Origin: Acorus gramineus
Lineage: Eukaryota > Streptophyta > Magnoliopsida > Acorales > Acoraceae
Direction: 5' to 3'
Length of the DNA stretch: 64,000 nt
Assembly (NCBI GenBank): GCA_030737835.1
Contig: CM060849.1
Coordinates: 9,818,268 to 9,882,267, forward strand
Shown here: one piece after another, positions 44,111-56,109 of the stretch
Position numbering within the stretch: the stretch's first letter is position 1
Layout: every line of letters begins with the position of its first letter
Notes under the pieces: generated by a model
The model's input: only the letters and a program-made list of their open reading frames with translations
Told to the model about the DNA's origin: nothing
Database searches by the model: none
Made by a program: the position numbers and the translations under genes

Positions 44111-45991
44111 ATACATTGTGACCAACTCTTTCCAGGCGAGCATTAACCCTACCCCCTTGAACAAGCAGCCGCCGCGGGTGGTCTCGGTCGCCGCTTCGTG
44201 TCGGTTCAATCAATACTTTTTGGGGGGGTACTCTCTCTCTTCTCCGATCTTTCTTTGTTCCTGGTCTTTTGATTTCTTGTTTGATAGGTGGGTTTTTTTT
44301 TGTGAATCGATTTGTCTATGTGATTCTCTTGGTTTGATTTTCATATGTTTCTACATGTACTGTGTGTTTTATGTTTAGGGTGATTCGATAAAAAGGCTCA
44401 TCTTTTTTATTGCTTTTGTTGGGTTTTGATAGATGGGTATGGGATGGAGGCTAACCCAGTGAGTGAATGATGGGATTGGAAGTGTTTGTGATGAGATTTT
44501 GAGGAACCCATATGGGGTGTTTGTTGTGTAAAAAATGAATTTGAATTTTTGTTGTAATTTATATGAGAACCCATACGAGAGCTGTAAATATGGAGTTTTG
44601 TTGTGTAAAATTTGAAGTCTGGCAATTGTTGATAGAAATTTGGAGTTTTCTTTCTTTCTGTAGATGTAAGGTAAAGTCTGAGTTTTTGAGATGTTTTTTT
44701 TTTCAAGAGTGCTGTAAAAATGGAGTTTTGTTGTGTAAAATTTAGCCTTTTGTTCTTCCTGTAGATGTAAAGACATTTTTTGACATTTTTTTGTCAAGAG
44801 AGCTGTAAAGGTGGAGTTTGTTGTGTAAAATTTAGAGTTTGACAATAGTTGAGAAATTTGGGATCTTTTGTTCTTTCTGTAGATGTAAAGACAGAGTTTT
44901 AATAGAAACATTGGTGTTTATCCCGCTAAATTATTGCCCTGTTCAATATTAGATTGGAGTATGGAACTCCATTTTTTTTTTTACTTTTCTTCAATGATTT
45001 GTAGTATGCGGATTTGATTGATTGAGTACTAGGTCTGATTGAAAATTTTCCATACTACAGGTAGGAGGAAAAGCTGAGAAGAACCATCAATCACAATACT
45101 GTATGTTGTGGAACAATGCATCTGTCTTTTTCTATGAGAAAATTCATTTATATAAATTACCAGAAAAGTACTAGGGTTATTCACACATGCTCTTGAATTT
45201 TGAATAACATGCTGGAGATTGGACAAGCATTATTCACACATCTTCTGGTTAGGAAATTAATAGAAATACAGAATACCTTTCCAATGTTTGAACATGCAAA
45301 ATAATTTTACACTTGTATCATAAGTTTAGAGGTGTCATTTGTTTACTGCACATGAATCATTTTCGATATGAGAATTTATGAATTCACCTGTGTCTCATCA
45401 ATGTAGTCCTCAATAATATTCTGTAGAACGACCAAACCTAGCTATCATTGGCCAATAACCTCTTTTTTTAGTATAAAAAAAAAATATAGGGAAAGACAAT
45501 TGCTTTCAGGTTTAGAAATCGAAACCCTCTAGTTTTGTTGCAAAGGCAATCACTTAATTCTCATGTTCGTGATCTCAACAAGCCTGATATCAGTGGAATT
45601 ACAAGGGCAAATGCAACTTGGAGTTTAAATTGATTTAGAAATATCCAGAATACCTGAATCTATTCCAGTCTCTTAGAATTTGTGAAGTTTTCTTCTAATT
45701 GATGTGAAATATGTTCTGAAATGGATTTTTATCAGGTGAACACTTTCAAATCAGGAGCATCCAAATAGATGCTAAAGGGTCTTGTCCACATTTCATAGTT
45801 GCTTCTTCTCAGGTTTGTCTATTTTATATGATTTCACTTTCGTTGGCGTGTTTTTTAAGTCATGATATAGAAGATTTCAGGACATATGCATTAAGCTAAA
45901 TCATTTTTGCATGAATTTTTTAGGTGTAACTACATCCTTCAATAATATATCAAAAAACTCACAGCCACTGCTCAATAGATAGACATATATC
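44111..45991 (+). other. Probable leader exon(s) and leader intron of TIM17
   Basis: GC rises sharply at 44130-44280 (CGCCGCGGGTGG and a CTCTCTCTTCTCC run), as in a plant transcription start and leader. A donor-like GATAG|GTGGGT lies near 44290, and an acceptor-like TTTTTTAG|GTGTAAC at about 45923, 70 bases before the TIM17 ATG. A tandem array occupies 44500-44900. This is inference; no cDNA was available. Confidence 0.45.
44500..44900. repeat. Tandem repeat in the presumed TIM17 leader intron
   Basis: The block GCTGTAAA.ATGGAGTTTTGTTGTGTAAAATTT recurs (in parts of fewer than 20 identical bases) at 44581, 44711 and 44802. Each copy is followed by TTCTTTCTGTAGATGTAA-like sequence, and a weaker copy lies before 44581. 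Units are about 130 and 91 bases. Minus-strand frames of 178 and 99 codons here arise from the repeat. Confidence 0.75.
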
Positions 45992-46684
45992 ATGGGAACG
46001 CCCGAGACATCGAGGGAGCCATGTCCAGATAGGATCCTGGACGATTGTGGTGGAGCGTTCGCAATGGGTGCTGTCGGTGGGTCGATATTCCACTTCTTGA
46101 AGGGTTCCTACCACTCCCCCCATGGTGAAAGGCTGATCGGAGGGTCCCAAGCAGTTCGAATGAATGCCCCCCGCATCGGAGGGTCCTTCGCTGTGTGGGG
46201 CGGGCTATTCTCCACCTTCGACTGCTCGATGGTGTACCTCCGCCAGAAGGAGGACCCCTGGAACTCCATTATCGCTGGAGCTGCCACCGGAGGGTTTCTG
46301 CAGATGAGACAAGGTCTCGGACCCTCTGCGCGATCAGCAGCCTTTGGAGGGGTCATTCTTGCGCTCATTGAGGGTGCAGGGATCATGCTCAATCGTGTTC
46401 TCAGCGCTCCGCAGCCGAATCTTCCGCCTTTTGAGGAGCCCTTCCCTTCAAATGTTGGTATCCCTGCTGGCATTGGTGGTGGTGGTGCACCCTATGCAAC
46501 TTCATCATCCCGCGACTCCGACAAACAGGCTAATGAAAGCTCTTCTTCTTGGTTTGGGGGGCTGTTTGGTGGAGGGAAGAAGGACAACCGAACGGTGGGT
46601 AGTGGAGGAGGGGGCAGCAAGGATGAGGTCTTGGAGAGTTTTGATACCCCCAGCCCACCCGTCCCTACATTTGACTATAAGTGA
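45992..46684 (+). CDS. TIM17: Mitochondrial inner membrane translocase TIM17 family protein
   Basis: This encodes 230 residues with no intron in the coding part. The Tim17 domain spans residues 9-137: PCPDRILDDCGGAFAMGAVGG, then GSQAVRMNAPRIGGSFAVWGG, then RQKEDPWNSIIAGAATGG, then QGLGPSARSAAFGG and ALIEGAGIMLN. Four membrane segments fall near residues 17-37, 63-83, 89-107 and 113-133. Cys11 and Cys78 have the same 67-residue spacing as the Cys10-Cys77 disulfide of yeast Tim17. TIM17 pairs with TIM23 in the presequence translocase and moves precursors into the matrix. The last 90 residues are a Gly/Ser/Pro-rich tail with WFGGLFGGGKKD, as in plant TIM17-2-type proteins that are longer than fungal ones. 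The ATG gives the full conserved N-terminus. The coding part is GC-richer than its surroundings. Confidence 0.95.
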   Translation: MGTPETSREPCPDRILDDCGGAFAMGAVGGSIFHFLKGSYHSPHGERLIGGSQAVRMNAPRIGGSFAVWGGLFSTFDCSMVYLRQKEDPWNSIIAGAATGGFLQMRQGLGPSARSAAFGGVILALIEGAGIMLNRVLSAPQPNLPPFEEPFPSNVGIPAGIGGGGAPYATSSSRDSDKQANESSSSWFGGLFGGGKKDNRTVGSGGGGSKDEVLESFDTPSPPVPTFDYK

Positions 46685-49296
46685 ATGGGCCATGCTATCA
46701 ATGAAAAAATAGGTAATTATCTTCTATCCATAATTTCTATTTCCTTTTCTCAAAGAAGAAAAAAAAGTAAGATTTTTCGGCATTGTTTTCTTTCAGAAAC
46801 TCTTTATTTTTGGCACCTTGTGACTGTATGAGGAAATGAGGAATTCCTCTGTTTATTAGTTTCTGAGTATTTGACAATGATAGTCTGGTTTGGATCCTTC
46901 AAATTTCTTTTTTTCTGAACACTGACAGTATTTGTTCCATGGAGATCCTGCACTGAAACTTTTCATGCTCACTGTGATCCTTTTGGAAGGATAGATGGAT
47001 CAGTGATGTGTATATGATTAAGCCACTCTGTCATGTAAGGTGTATTATTCATGAACAAATATTTGGGTAGAATATAAAATTGAGTGAATAGGGCAGTCAA
47101 TAGAATATCAATTTGTGGATATATTAAATAGGACAATGTTAGGGATAGTCATGTGGACAATCCTCACATGTTTTAATTTTTTTTAAATAGTAAACATCGT
47201 TTAATGAGATATATGCATTGATGAAACGTGAATGCCGCTCTATTTCAAATTGAATGAACTCATTTTTAGCTAATGTAAAAAAATGTATTGAGGTATATAT
47301 CTTGCCTAAGGAGGTATATATCTTGATGGATGGCTATCAAGGTATATAGGACTGCTTGTGGGACTGTAAAAAGGATTGCGTGTAACAACGCTCTATTAAA
47401 TATTAAATAAATGGTTATAGACTTATTGTTGGTTAGAATTTATTCCTTGGGAAACAATAAATTTCTAGATTTTGGAAATTCTTTTGTCAAGTTCTATTAA
47501 GTGGGGATGGTCTAGTGTTTTGGGTATCTCATGATGAAAAGAAGAGGGAGAATCAACTATCTTGGGGATGAATTCATTTTTTCTGTGTTGTCAGTTGCCA
47601 TAACTAATTCTTTTTTTTTACAACAAATTTGCAACCATGAGATCTTGGGTTCAAGTCCCTCCACTTAACCAAAAAAATCACTCCTCTTTTTCCTTATGTT
47701 GTCTTTCTCACTTCATCTTCACCATATGACCATAGTATGACAAGAGATGAAAATGGTGGATTGCTATAGTTGGTCTGGTGGAAGGCTGACTGGAATCCCA
47801 TTTGAAGAAGAAACTGAATCAAAAAGAATTTGGGGAGATTCAAAGCATGTTAACATTTTAGAAGAAGTTAGTATTTTTCCAGTAGAGGAGGATGAATAGA
47901 GATGGGGGTGGGCTTGAGTGGGAATTTCTCAATGAATTTCATCTACCTTGCTTGGTGGATGGCGGTGGAAATGTTAAATTTTTCTTGATGGGAAGTTCTT
48001 TTTCATAAGAATCTGTCTCATGTGGACCGTGGTATTCTAGAGAAATGAGGGAAAAGTGGTTAGGTTCTTGCTGGTAGACGCCTGCTGTACAGTACTATGC
48101 TTAAATGAAACCAGTGTCCTACTTGGTTGAACGTGAACGATCAATGTTTTGAAATTGACTTTCACCTCCGTCAATACTTTCCAAGGGCAATGCTAGGTGG
48201 AAGGGGGTTATAGTGGCAGCGGATTTCTCTTGCAGTTTGCTGCACTATCGGGTGGGGAAAGAAGCTGAACCTCTTTGGCAGATTATGTGTGTTTTTTTTC
48301 AATCATCAGGATGCTTTATCATTCTCAGAGAAATAGATAACTCTTGTTTCCTGAAAAATTAAACCCATGTTGATAGAAATGCGCATTGTTAATCATTTGC
48401 TACTTTTGATGTGTTTCCTGCAAACTATTTGGATTGATGCATTAATTTGCTGGATTTCCAGCTTTCAAGATTTTATACATGCCTGTCCGCTTTCTTGTTG
48501 TCATACCATTTCACCTTGAATAATTTTGCTTGCTCCTTTTGTGATCAATGTTATTTGAAATTTCTCTGCAATACCCATTCCTTGAATCTCTCTTTTTGTG
48601 GTTGATTAACCCTATATATTGCTGTATTTCAAGACTTGGATTGATCTCCCTTGATGTTGTTGTTGTGCCTTCTTGAAGGGGTTGGATCAAAGATGATGGA
48701 GGTGTTAACAGTTTCCTTGAGCTGCTGTCCTTCATCTGTTGGCGTACAATCGATTTTGGGATTGACTTTTTTTTTGGTACTAATAGATAAATATTACCAT
48801 AAAAACTTGATTAATTATTAAGATGTAGCTGCTCAGGTATATGTATGATCAGAAGAGGTGATGCCGTCTATCTTGGATTGATTGTAATAGTTTATATGTT
48901 CTCTTGTTAACTTATTTGATTATGTGTTCCTGTGGAACTCAAAGGGCTTGTTTTATTTCCAAACATTAAGGGCTTGTGGTTTTGATGACACTTTTATGTG
49001 ATGCATTATGCAATATGGTGGGTGTTAGTTTGGATTTTTTTAAAAAATGTATTTAATATAGGCATAAACTACATCCTACCTTTTTTCCCCTTCCACTTCT
49101 TTGTTCCTATTTGTATACTATTTAATTTAATCATTATTATAGGGATAATGTGCATCCTAAATCCAAATTGAACTTTCATTTTTTTTATTATTATTGTTGC
49201 GAGTGTTTGTGTGTATGTTGTCTTGTGGGATATTTGTATCATCTCAATGCCATTTACATGTGTATAAATTATGAGATATTTTTTTTGTACTGACCC
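46685..49296. other. TIM17 3' region and gene-free interval
   Basis: The TIM17 3' untranslated region comes first. No supported gene follows. Around 47930-48010 a short plus-strand stretch (about LVDGGGNVKFF) weakly recalls a LINE reverse-transcriptase zinc-finger region, but it is too short to call. The 48511-48735 and 49069-49341 minus frames are not recognised. Confidence 0.5.
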
Positions 49297-49834
49297 TAGG
49301 GATGGTGAGGGGCGGGTTGGGACAAGTTTAGTCAATCTCAAACCTATTAATAAAATTTTGTTCTAAACCCGTGATGGGTTTTATTATTCCGTCTTAAACC
49401 CGTGACGGGTTTTATTATGTCATCTCAAACCCGTCTCAACAGGTTTTTAAAGAATCCAAACCCATTTCATCTCATCCTATTTAGAAGGGTACGAATTTAA
49501 AAATTCTAAATTTTTAAATATTTTTAATATTTTTTTTTTTATTTGTTATGTTATATAATATTACTTAATGAATGTTTAAATATTTTATAAATAATAATAA
49601 TATATAATATGCTAGTTTAATTTATTTATCATATCATTTGGAAATGATATAAATGATTTAAACGGGGTATAAGAGAGCTGGACGGGTTTTGCACTTGAAT
49701 CCCAGACCTGTCTCAAATTTTCATCGGGTTAGGACGGGTTGGGTTCGGGTTTAACATTTAGAGGATCAAACCCGTCCTAATAGGATCAGGTCGGGGACGG
49801 GGTTCCCGTTTATCCCGTCCCACGGCCATCCCTA
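49297..49834. mobile_element. hAT-like element, ends TAGGGATGG, diverged 8-bp TSD
   Basis: The left end TAGGGATGGTGAGGGGCGGG and the reversed right end TAGGGATGGCCGTGGGACGGG match. Flanking octamers ACTGACCC (49289-49296) and ATTGATCT (49835-49842) differ only by three C-to-T changes, as expected from decay of methylated cytosines. Repeated ACCCGTGACGGGTTTTATTAT words fill the left interior. Non-coding. Confidence 0.75.
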
Positions 49835-50113
49835 ATTGATCTTTGTTGACACTCTTTTCGTTGTATGTGGTGAAAATAAACTTACTGGATATCTTAATAT
49901 TCCTATTTGATCTTAAATCTTTTAGTTCTTTATATTAGTATTGAAATTCAGATCTTTTCAGGTTAAGGATACGAATGCTTTTTGTAGAATTGATATGTAT
50001 TAGGTAGCGTTGGAGGAGATGGGTCTCTCTTCTCAAACTTTTTATTTTAAAAAGAAATGAAGGATTATCTAAATTTTGAAGTTTATGAGTAATCATAACA
50101 TAATTATATATGC

Positions 50114-50844
50114 AGGGCGGCTATGAGATTAGCTAAATGAGACGGGCCTATGCGGACTCATAAAATGGGCCCCTATTAACAAAAAAAATTCATAATTTAA
50201 AAATTTTATTTTTATTTTTTTTACACAATTAAATCTAACAAAACCTAATCCCAACAAAATAAAAAAAAATAACGTAAAGTTTAAAAAAACTGAGACTAAA
50301 TGATAAAAACAAATATAAAAAATATGATCTACTATAAATTTTTTCTTTGTATTAAATAAATGATAACAAGCAAAAAGAAAATATGAGTAAACTTTTAAAA
50401 AGAAAAATCCCAATAAAGTAGGAGAGGAAAAGTCATAAGAGTTAAAATAAACGAAAAATGAATAACATAAAAAATAAAAAAACAAATAAAAATAGAAACT
50501 ATCATGTGATGAAACAAAACTAACAAATGAAAAAAAGAAGATATGGATATGTTTTAAAATAATTATTAAATTATCCAAATAATCCCAATAAAGTAGGGAA
50601 TGAAAACAAATTCCAATTAAAATTTAAAACCATTAATAAAATAAAAACGAAAATACAAAAAAAAAATATTTTCCTTTTTACAAATCAAATAATAAATAAA
50701 AGAGTTTTAAAATTGGTATGATGTAGTTCAAAGAAAATAAGAAATCCCAATAAAATAGGGATTAGAAAAAAAATTTATTTAGAGATTTGGGAGCCCTCCT
50801 AAAATAGGGGGCCCTAGATGATTGCCTTGGTTGCCTATGCTCAG
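50114..50844. repeat. Repetitive element with ~165-bp degenerate tandem units
   Basis: The word AATCCCAATAAAGTAG and variants recur at 50247, 50406, 50581 and 50743. The edges AGGGCGGCTATGAG (left) and ATGCTCAGGGCT (right) and the GGGCCC-rich borders suggest one transposable repeat. The 149-codon minus frame (50129-50578) is AT-driven Phe/Ser/Tyr-rich sequence and not a gene. Confidence 0.6.
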
Positions 50845-51682
50845 GGCTTTGTATATATGTATTATAAATTATATCATATTCATATCCCACGCAAGTTTAA
50901 TGAGTGACCTTTTCATTAATCTTTTATGTAGTTATGCAAAGGTAGGTGCAGTTATCACAAAACCAGGGAAAACTTTGGGTGTGTTTGTGTACAGAGTAAA
51001 ATGAAGGAATTTGAGTTAAAGAAAATTACCGGAAAAAAATCATTTTTTCTTTGATACGTTGTTTGATATGTTTGTGTTTGTTATGGAAAATAATAGAAAA
51101 TAAAAACTGTTGTTTAAAATAGATTGTTTGTGTTATCACATGAAATGATAAAAAACGACAAAAAATAAAATAAAATATGTTATTTATATGTTAAATTAAA
51201 TATAATATAAAAACAAATCTAATTAGTCAAATATTTTTAAATAAATGAAGTTTTAAAAAATGAACAGGATATGTCACGTGAAAATAAAAATTTTAAAACA
51301 TGAAGGGTGTGGTATAAATACACACCCTTTGTGTTTTAAAATCTAATTTTTTTATGTTATACATTTTTATATACATTTTATTAATTTTTTATTAACAATT
51401 TATATATAATTAATTAAGCTAAATATTTATTTTTATGTTTTTCAACTATAGTAATAATTAAAAACACAACTAAAAAAAACACCATGTAATTAGATAAACG
51501 TAAAATTCCATTTTAAAATCTAATTTTAGGTTGGGATGGAAAATAAATTCACCAAACTACACTTGTCAGTTCTAACATGTCATCTCACAGAACTCTATAT
51601 TTGGTACCTATACATCATCTCTTCAGGGTTGGTTCTTCCGTTGTATAATAGTAGGGTTTTTTTAGGGTTTTGTTCTTGCGTC

Positions 51683-51691
<9 letters not shown>
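50845..51691. other. Probable promoter region of the TRM11-like gene
   Basis: AT-rich, with no coding region supported. The last 150 bases (GTAGGGTTTTTTTAGGGTTTTG near 51651) resemble the telobox-like AGGGTTTT leaders of plant housekeeping and translation-related genes. Confidence 0.4.

Positions 51692-51713
<22 letters not shown>
51692..51713. repeat. (GA)n tract ending at the TRM11 start codon
   Basis: About ten GA units run straight into the ATG at 51714; the first base of the start codon is the last A of the run. Length changes in this tract would alter the leader but not the protein. Confidence 0.85.
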
Positions 51714-51714
<1 letters not shown>

Positions 51715-54700
51715 TGTGGTTCCTCTGCGTGTTCTATTACAGGCACCTGGACTACAGGAGGCCTGAAGTGGAGGCTCTCGCTGAGCTTTTCGGCGCATTT
51801 GGTGACACGAACGACATAAAGATCCGGACTTTGGAATGGAGGCTTCCGGAGCACCACCACATAGATTCTCCCTTTCACTTTGTCTACCTCCCTTCGGAGG
51901 ACATCGCCAAGAATATCGCCAATCGAAGTGAGTCCTCTTTTTTTCTTTTTTTTTTTACCCTTTTTTGAATTGGGTCAAAAAGTGGTTTTTTTTATATGGG
52001 TGTTTCTTATGATTGTGACATTGTTCTTTTAGATTTGAGGAACCATTTTTCATTTATGGCCTCAATTTTTTTTTTTAAATATTGTTGGATCCATAATGAT
52101 TATGGGTGCTTTTTAATTTTGTGATATGATATATGGTTTTCATTTTTTTATATTAATTGATGTAAATGTGAGCTTTTTTGGGCGTTGTTGGATCCAGAAA
52201 GTGTTTTTCATGCGATCACAAGAGACAGGGATTTGTGGGTACTTAGCTTCTGTGATAATTTTTTTTTGGGTGATAGTTTATGGGATATTGTTAAGAGACA
52301 TTCGTTTCTATTATGTACATTGCATTAATGGGTTAATAATGGTTTTATTTTGTGAATACAGGCTAAATGAATTAGTGGGTGCTTGTTATTTTTTCTGTTT
52401 TTCAAATTTTTTTCCCTTTTTTATGAATTCATCAAAGTGAGTACTTCTGGCCGATTTCAATGTTCTAAGATGCTGTGTGTATATCTTAGAAGCTCTTAAT
52501 CAGTAGTTTTTATGTGGCGTGTATGTTAAGCATTAAAAATGAACATTTTCTTTTTATTGTTTGGTTGATGGAGACATTTTTCTGGTCTATCAGTCTGTAT
52601 GTCCATTCAAGTTATTGCATGCTTATTTGCATTTAAAGTCATTGTCTTTGTTTTCTTTTAACATATTGAATTGTTGGGTGACAAAAAACATGTTTTGTAT
52701 TACCAATTTATCTCATGCTATATCCACACACGCCAAATTGTAAGGAACTACACGGTTCTAGCCCCGTTGAGTGCCACAATATATGTCTGATAGTTGTTTC
52801 TGGCTGCTAAGTACAGGGTGATGTATTCAACATAAAAGAGTTGGCACGCGGATCTACTTTTCTTAATTCTGCACTCCAGCAAAACCTCAATACTGTATTT
52901 TTCTTTTTATTAAGTGAAGAATTTTATATATCAGACACTTAACATGTATATACATGTATCCAGGTATCCTTGTTAAGGGCATCTATGAACTTTGGGGAGA
53001 GGGGAGTAACTATGAGGAGTTGAAAGAGGCTATCAATAACTTTCCAGATGAGAGGAAGTCACCTTACTTGGCATCTGATAGCACATTCCGAATCATTGTT
53101 GACAGCTTTGGCAAAGTGACAAGCTTTCACGAGCAAAATGAACGTATTCGGGGTCTTGACTATATAGCTTTCAAGGTTTCAAATGCTTTCCACTTCATCT
53201 CTTTTCCTTTTTGCCGAGCATATTAAGAAATATCATTTTGCATGAAACATGTGTATATGAGAGGACAATGATATACGATACTTCTGATTATTTTTGTTGC
53301 GAGTTGAGACTGTCCATGGTATTAGAATATGTTAATCTTGAAATTTTTGCTTTGTTACAAAATTTCATGCATATTCTTAAAGGTAGTTCAGAACAAACTT
53401 ATCTTAGTTTACATCTTTAGAGCTTGGGTTGCTTCAAAGCTTTTTTAGATTGGTTTTTATTTTTCATATTCTTTACTTAAAGAGCCCTTTTTCCCTTAGG
53501 TTTCATTAAATGCATATGAAGTGGTCTATTTTATTCAGCCAAGCAGTATGATGTTTGAATATTGATGTCCAAAACCTTGACAAGCACAGTCATCCTTTGT
53601 ATATTAACTTAGAGTGTTTATTGCAACCTTATCAAAGTCGCCACATCTATTCAGGGTCGAGTTGATCTACGAAATCCAGAACACAGGTTCTGTCTATTGG
53701 AAACTGATGATTACAATTCCAACAATGGACTTCCACCAGTTGTTCAGAGAAGGGTATTCTTTGGTCGGGAGGTTGGGGGTGCAAACAGAAAACTTTTGCC
53801 TACATATCAATTAAAAAGTCGTACATATTTGGGCCCTACAGCCATGGATGCTGAAATGGCCTTTCTTATGGCAAATCAAGGCATGGCCAATCCAGGAAAA
53901 CTCGTCTATGACCCTTTTGTTGGCACTGGAAGCATCCTTGTTGCTGCTGCTCATTTTGGAGCAATGACAATGGTTTGTGCCTGTTAGAACTGATCAATCA
54001 ATTTTCACTCAAGGAATGAGTCAATTGTTACATTTTTTGAATGTTCTGATGTTAAAGCTGTTCAGGGTGCAGATATTGACATAAGAGTTGTACGTGACGG
54101 GCGTGGCCCTGATTGCAATGTCTGGAGCAACTTTAAGCAGGTACCTTTGGTTCATGAAAGAATTGATATTTATTTGCTCATGTTGGGCTTGCATGATTCT
54201 CTTCATTTTTTTTGTTCAGCTTTGTCATTTTCCAGGAGTTTTGGACTGTGATTATCGGAATTTATTGAAAACCCATTGCTGGGAATGACCTAACAGTAGC
54301 CTTGCTTTCTTTTGCAGTATGGATTACCGATGCCAATATCTCTATTGCGAGCAGATAATAACCTCCCTCCCTGGCGCCCTGGATTAAAAGAGGTAATACT
54401 TTCCCCTTTATAGGAGTGTATTTATCAAATATATAGTATCGGTACAAATTTTCATCAGTAAGAATCATTGAGAGTGTATTTAGAAACATATGCTTTACAA
54501 GGACATAGTTGAGGCCTTTAGTTTCAATACTTCAAGCTAACGTATGATTCCTTAAAAAGTTACAATCCTGAAAGCGTCTCTCTCAAATTCCCAATGACTG
54601 ACTGCGTGAAATTGTGGGGAGCATCGTGTCGTAAACAAGCATGAGATAGAAAATATGTGATTGTTGGTATTCCATGTTTTTAAAATGTTCTCCATACATT

Positions 54701-55801
54701 ATCAGTATATAATCTTCTTGTATGTAGAATTGTCTGTTCGTGTGTATGACATACATGTCATATCACACACACACACACACACACACAGATGTATAAATAC
54801 ATATTAATGTATATATACATTTACATGTATAACACACACACATGTAATCATTTGTTACTCTGTAATGTAGTTTAATACACAGTTTCAGGAGTAATTAAAT
54901 ACCACTTGGTCCCCATGTGTACTGTACAACCTTTATGAAACAATCGGAAATAACAATTTCCCATGACAAATTTTCCCTTATGTCACAATGATCTCTTCCA
55001 AATTTAAACTTGAAGAACTCATTATATTGCAAAGAGATTAACTTAAATAATCAGTCTACTTGTGCAACCTTTGGTTCTCCACTACCTAGGGTCCAAGCAT
55101 CTGACCATCATAACAGTTTTCAAAAGCAAAGTAAAGCAATTATGGAAATCTTAGTAAATCCCTTTAAGATGTACTAGTTATATCTCTTTGTTTTTGTTCA
55201 TGTATTGCTTGTGGGTTTTGAGTTCTGTTTCCTCCAACTCTCATGAAAGGTGTTTGACGCGATAATCTGTGACCCTCCATACGGTGTCCGAGCTGGTGGA
55301 CGCAAATCAGGTGGCCGGAAGATACTAAAAGGCGTGGTGGACCCCTACACTGTGCCCGAAGACAAGAGGACCGATCACATACCATCGACCGCCCCATACA
55401 GCCTCATGGAGTGTGTGCACGACCTCCTCGACCTCGCCGCACGGATGCTCGTTATGAACGGACGACTCGTGTTCTTTTATCCCGTGTTAAGGGAGGATGG
55501 TTGCACCGACGCCACATTCCCCGAGCACCCGTGTTTCACTCTGGTGGCCTCATGTGAGCAGATACTCAGCTTCCGTTATAGCCGATACTTGCTGACCATG
55601 GTGAAGACAAGCGCGTACAGTGATGAAATCGCGGAAGTGGCGAAGCAGATGCATTTGGAGTTCAAATTGAACCATCTTAAGTGGTTGGAAGATGGTAATC
55701 TTCACTCGGCCGTGTTCAGCCCATCTGAGTCTCAGGCATGTTTGGAAGGGAAGCTAAGACTCGAGAGTTCAAAGCCAAAATATAGAGGCAAGTATGTGTA
55801 G
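51714..55801 (+). CDS. TRM11: tRNA (guanosine-10-N2)-methyltransferase TRM11-like, six exons
   Basis: Exons are 51714-51927, 52964-53175, 53655-53972, 54066-54140, 54318-54392 and 55250-55801. All introns are GT-AG and all junctions keep frame, giving 481 residues, close to the family's usual 430-480. The N-terminus MWFLCVFYYRHLDYRRPEVEAL is the TRM11 signature. The middle contains VDLRNPEHRFCLLE and FFGREVGGANRKLLPTYQL. The Rossmann methyltransferase domain has motif I DPFVGTGSILVAA (residues 228-240) and the catalytic DPPY (306-309) followed by GVRAGG. With its TRM112 partner the yeast and human enzymes methylate G10 of tRNAs; the same role is inferred here. Exon 5 is only 75 bases and intron 5 is 857 bases with a (CA) run at about 54764-54788. 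No damage is seen. The ATG directly follows a GA repeat and no earlier in-frame conserved sequence exists. Confidence 0.93.
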
Positions 55802-56109
55802 TCTGATAAGGTTTAATTAGCTATTTAACTCTGCAAAATTTTAATCCATGTAGGACTAGTTATGATTGTATTAATGCGATTGAGTGAAAGGACATTGTGG
55901 AGTCTTTTAGAAGACCACTGAGCGTTTGTATCCAAAGGCAGGATTGCAGCAACAGATCCTTTCCGGTGGTGATGCTTGTTGCAAGAGAACAATTGCTTCC
56001 ACGGAAAATAATACGTTTAGCCCCGTTGCAGCTCCGATTATAGTTCACAGTGGTTTTTTTTTCCTTTTTAAATTAGACACTCTCCATGAAGTACATGCTG
56101 TTATTTGAA
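55802..56109 (+). other. TRM11 3' untranslated region (presumed)
   Basis: It follows the stop codon and lacks coding features. The frames at 55860-56108 are not protein-like. Confidence 0.5.

Noticed and set aside
44375..44911. 178- and 99-codon minus frames
   Set aside because: They come from a tandem repeat and have repeated, non-protein-like translation.
45959..46712. Frames antisense or shifted relative to TIM17
   Set aside because: Shadows of the TIM17 coding sequence.
47930..48010. Possible LINE reverse-transcriptase zinc-finger remnant (VDGGGNVKFF)
   Set aside because: Too short and without an A tail or flanking LINE domains.
50129..50578. 149-codon minus frame rich in Phe, Tyr and Ser
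   Set aside because: AT-rich repeat sequence with no motif.
53211..54489. Short frames at 53211-53420, 53614-53814, 54088-54288 and 54262-54489
   Set aside because: They lie in introns or in wrong frames of the TRM11-like gene.
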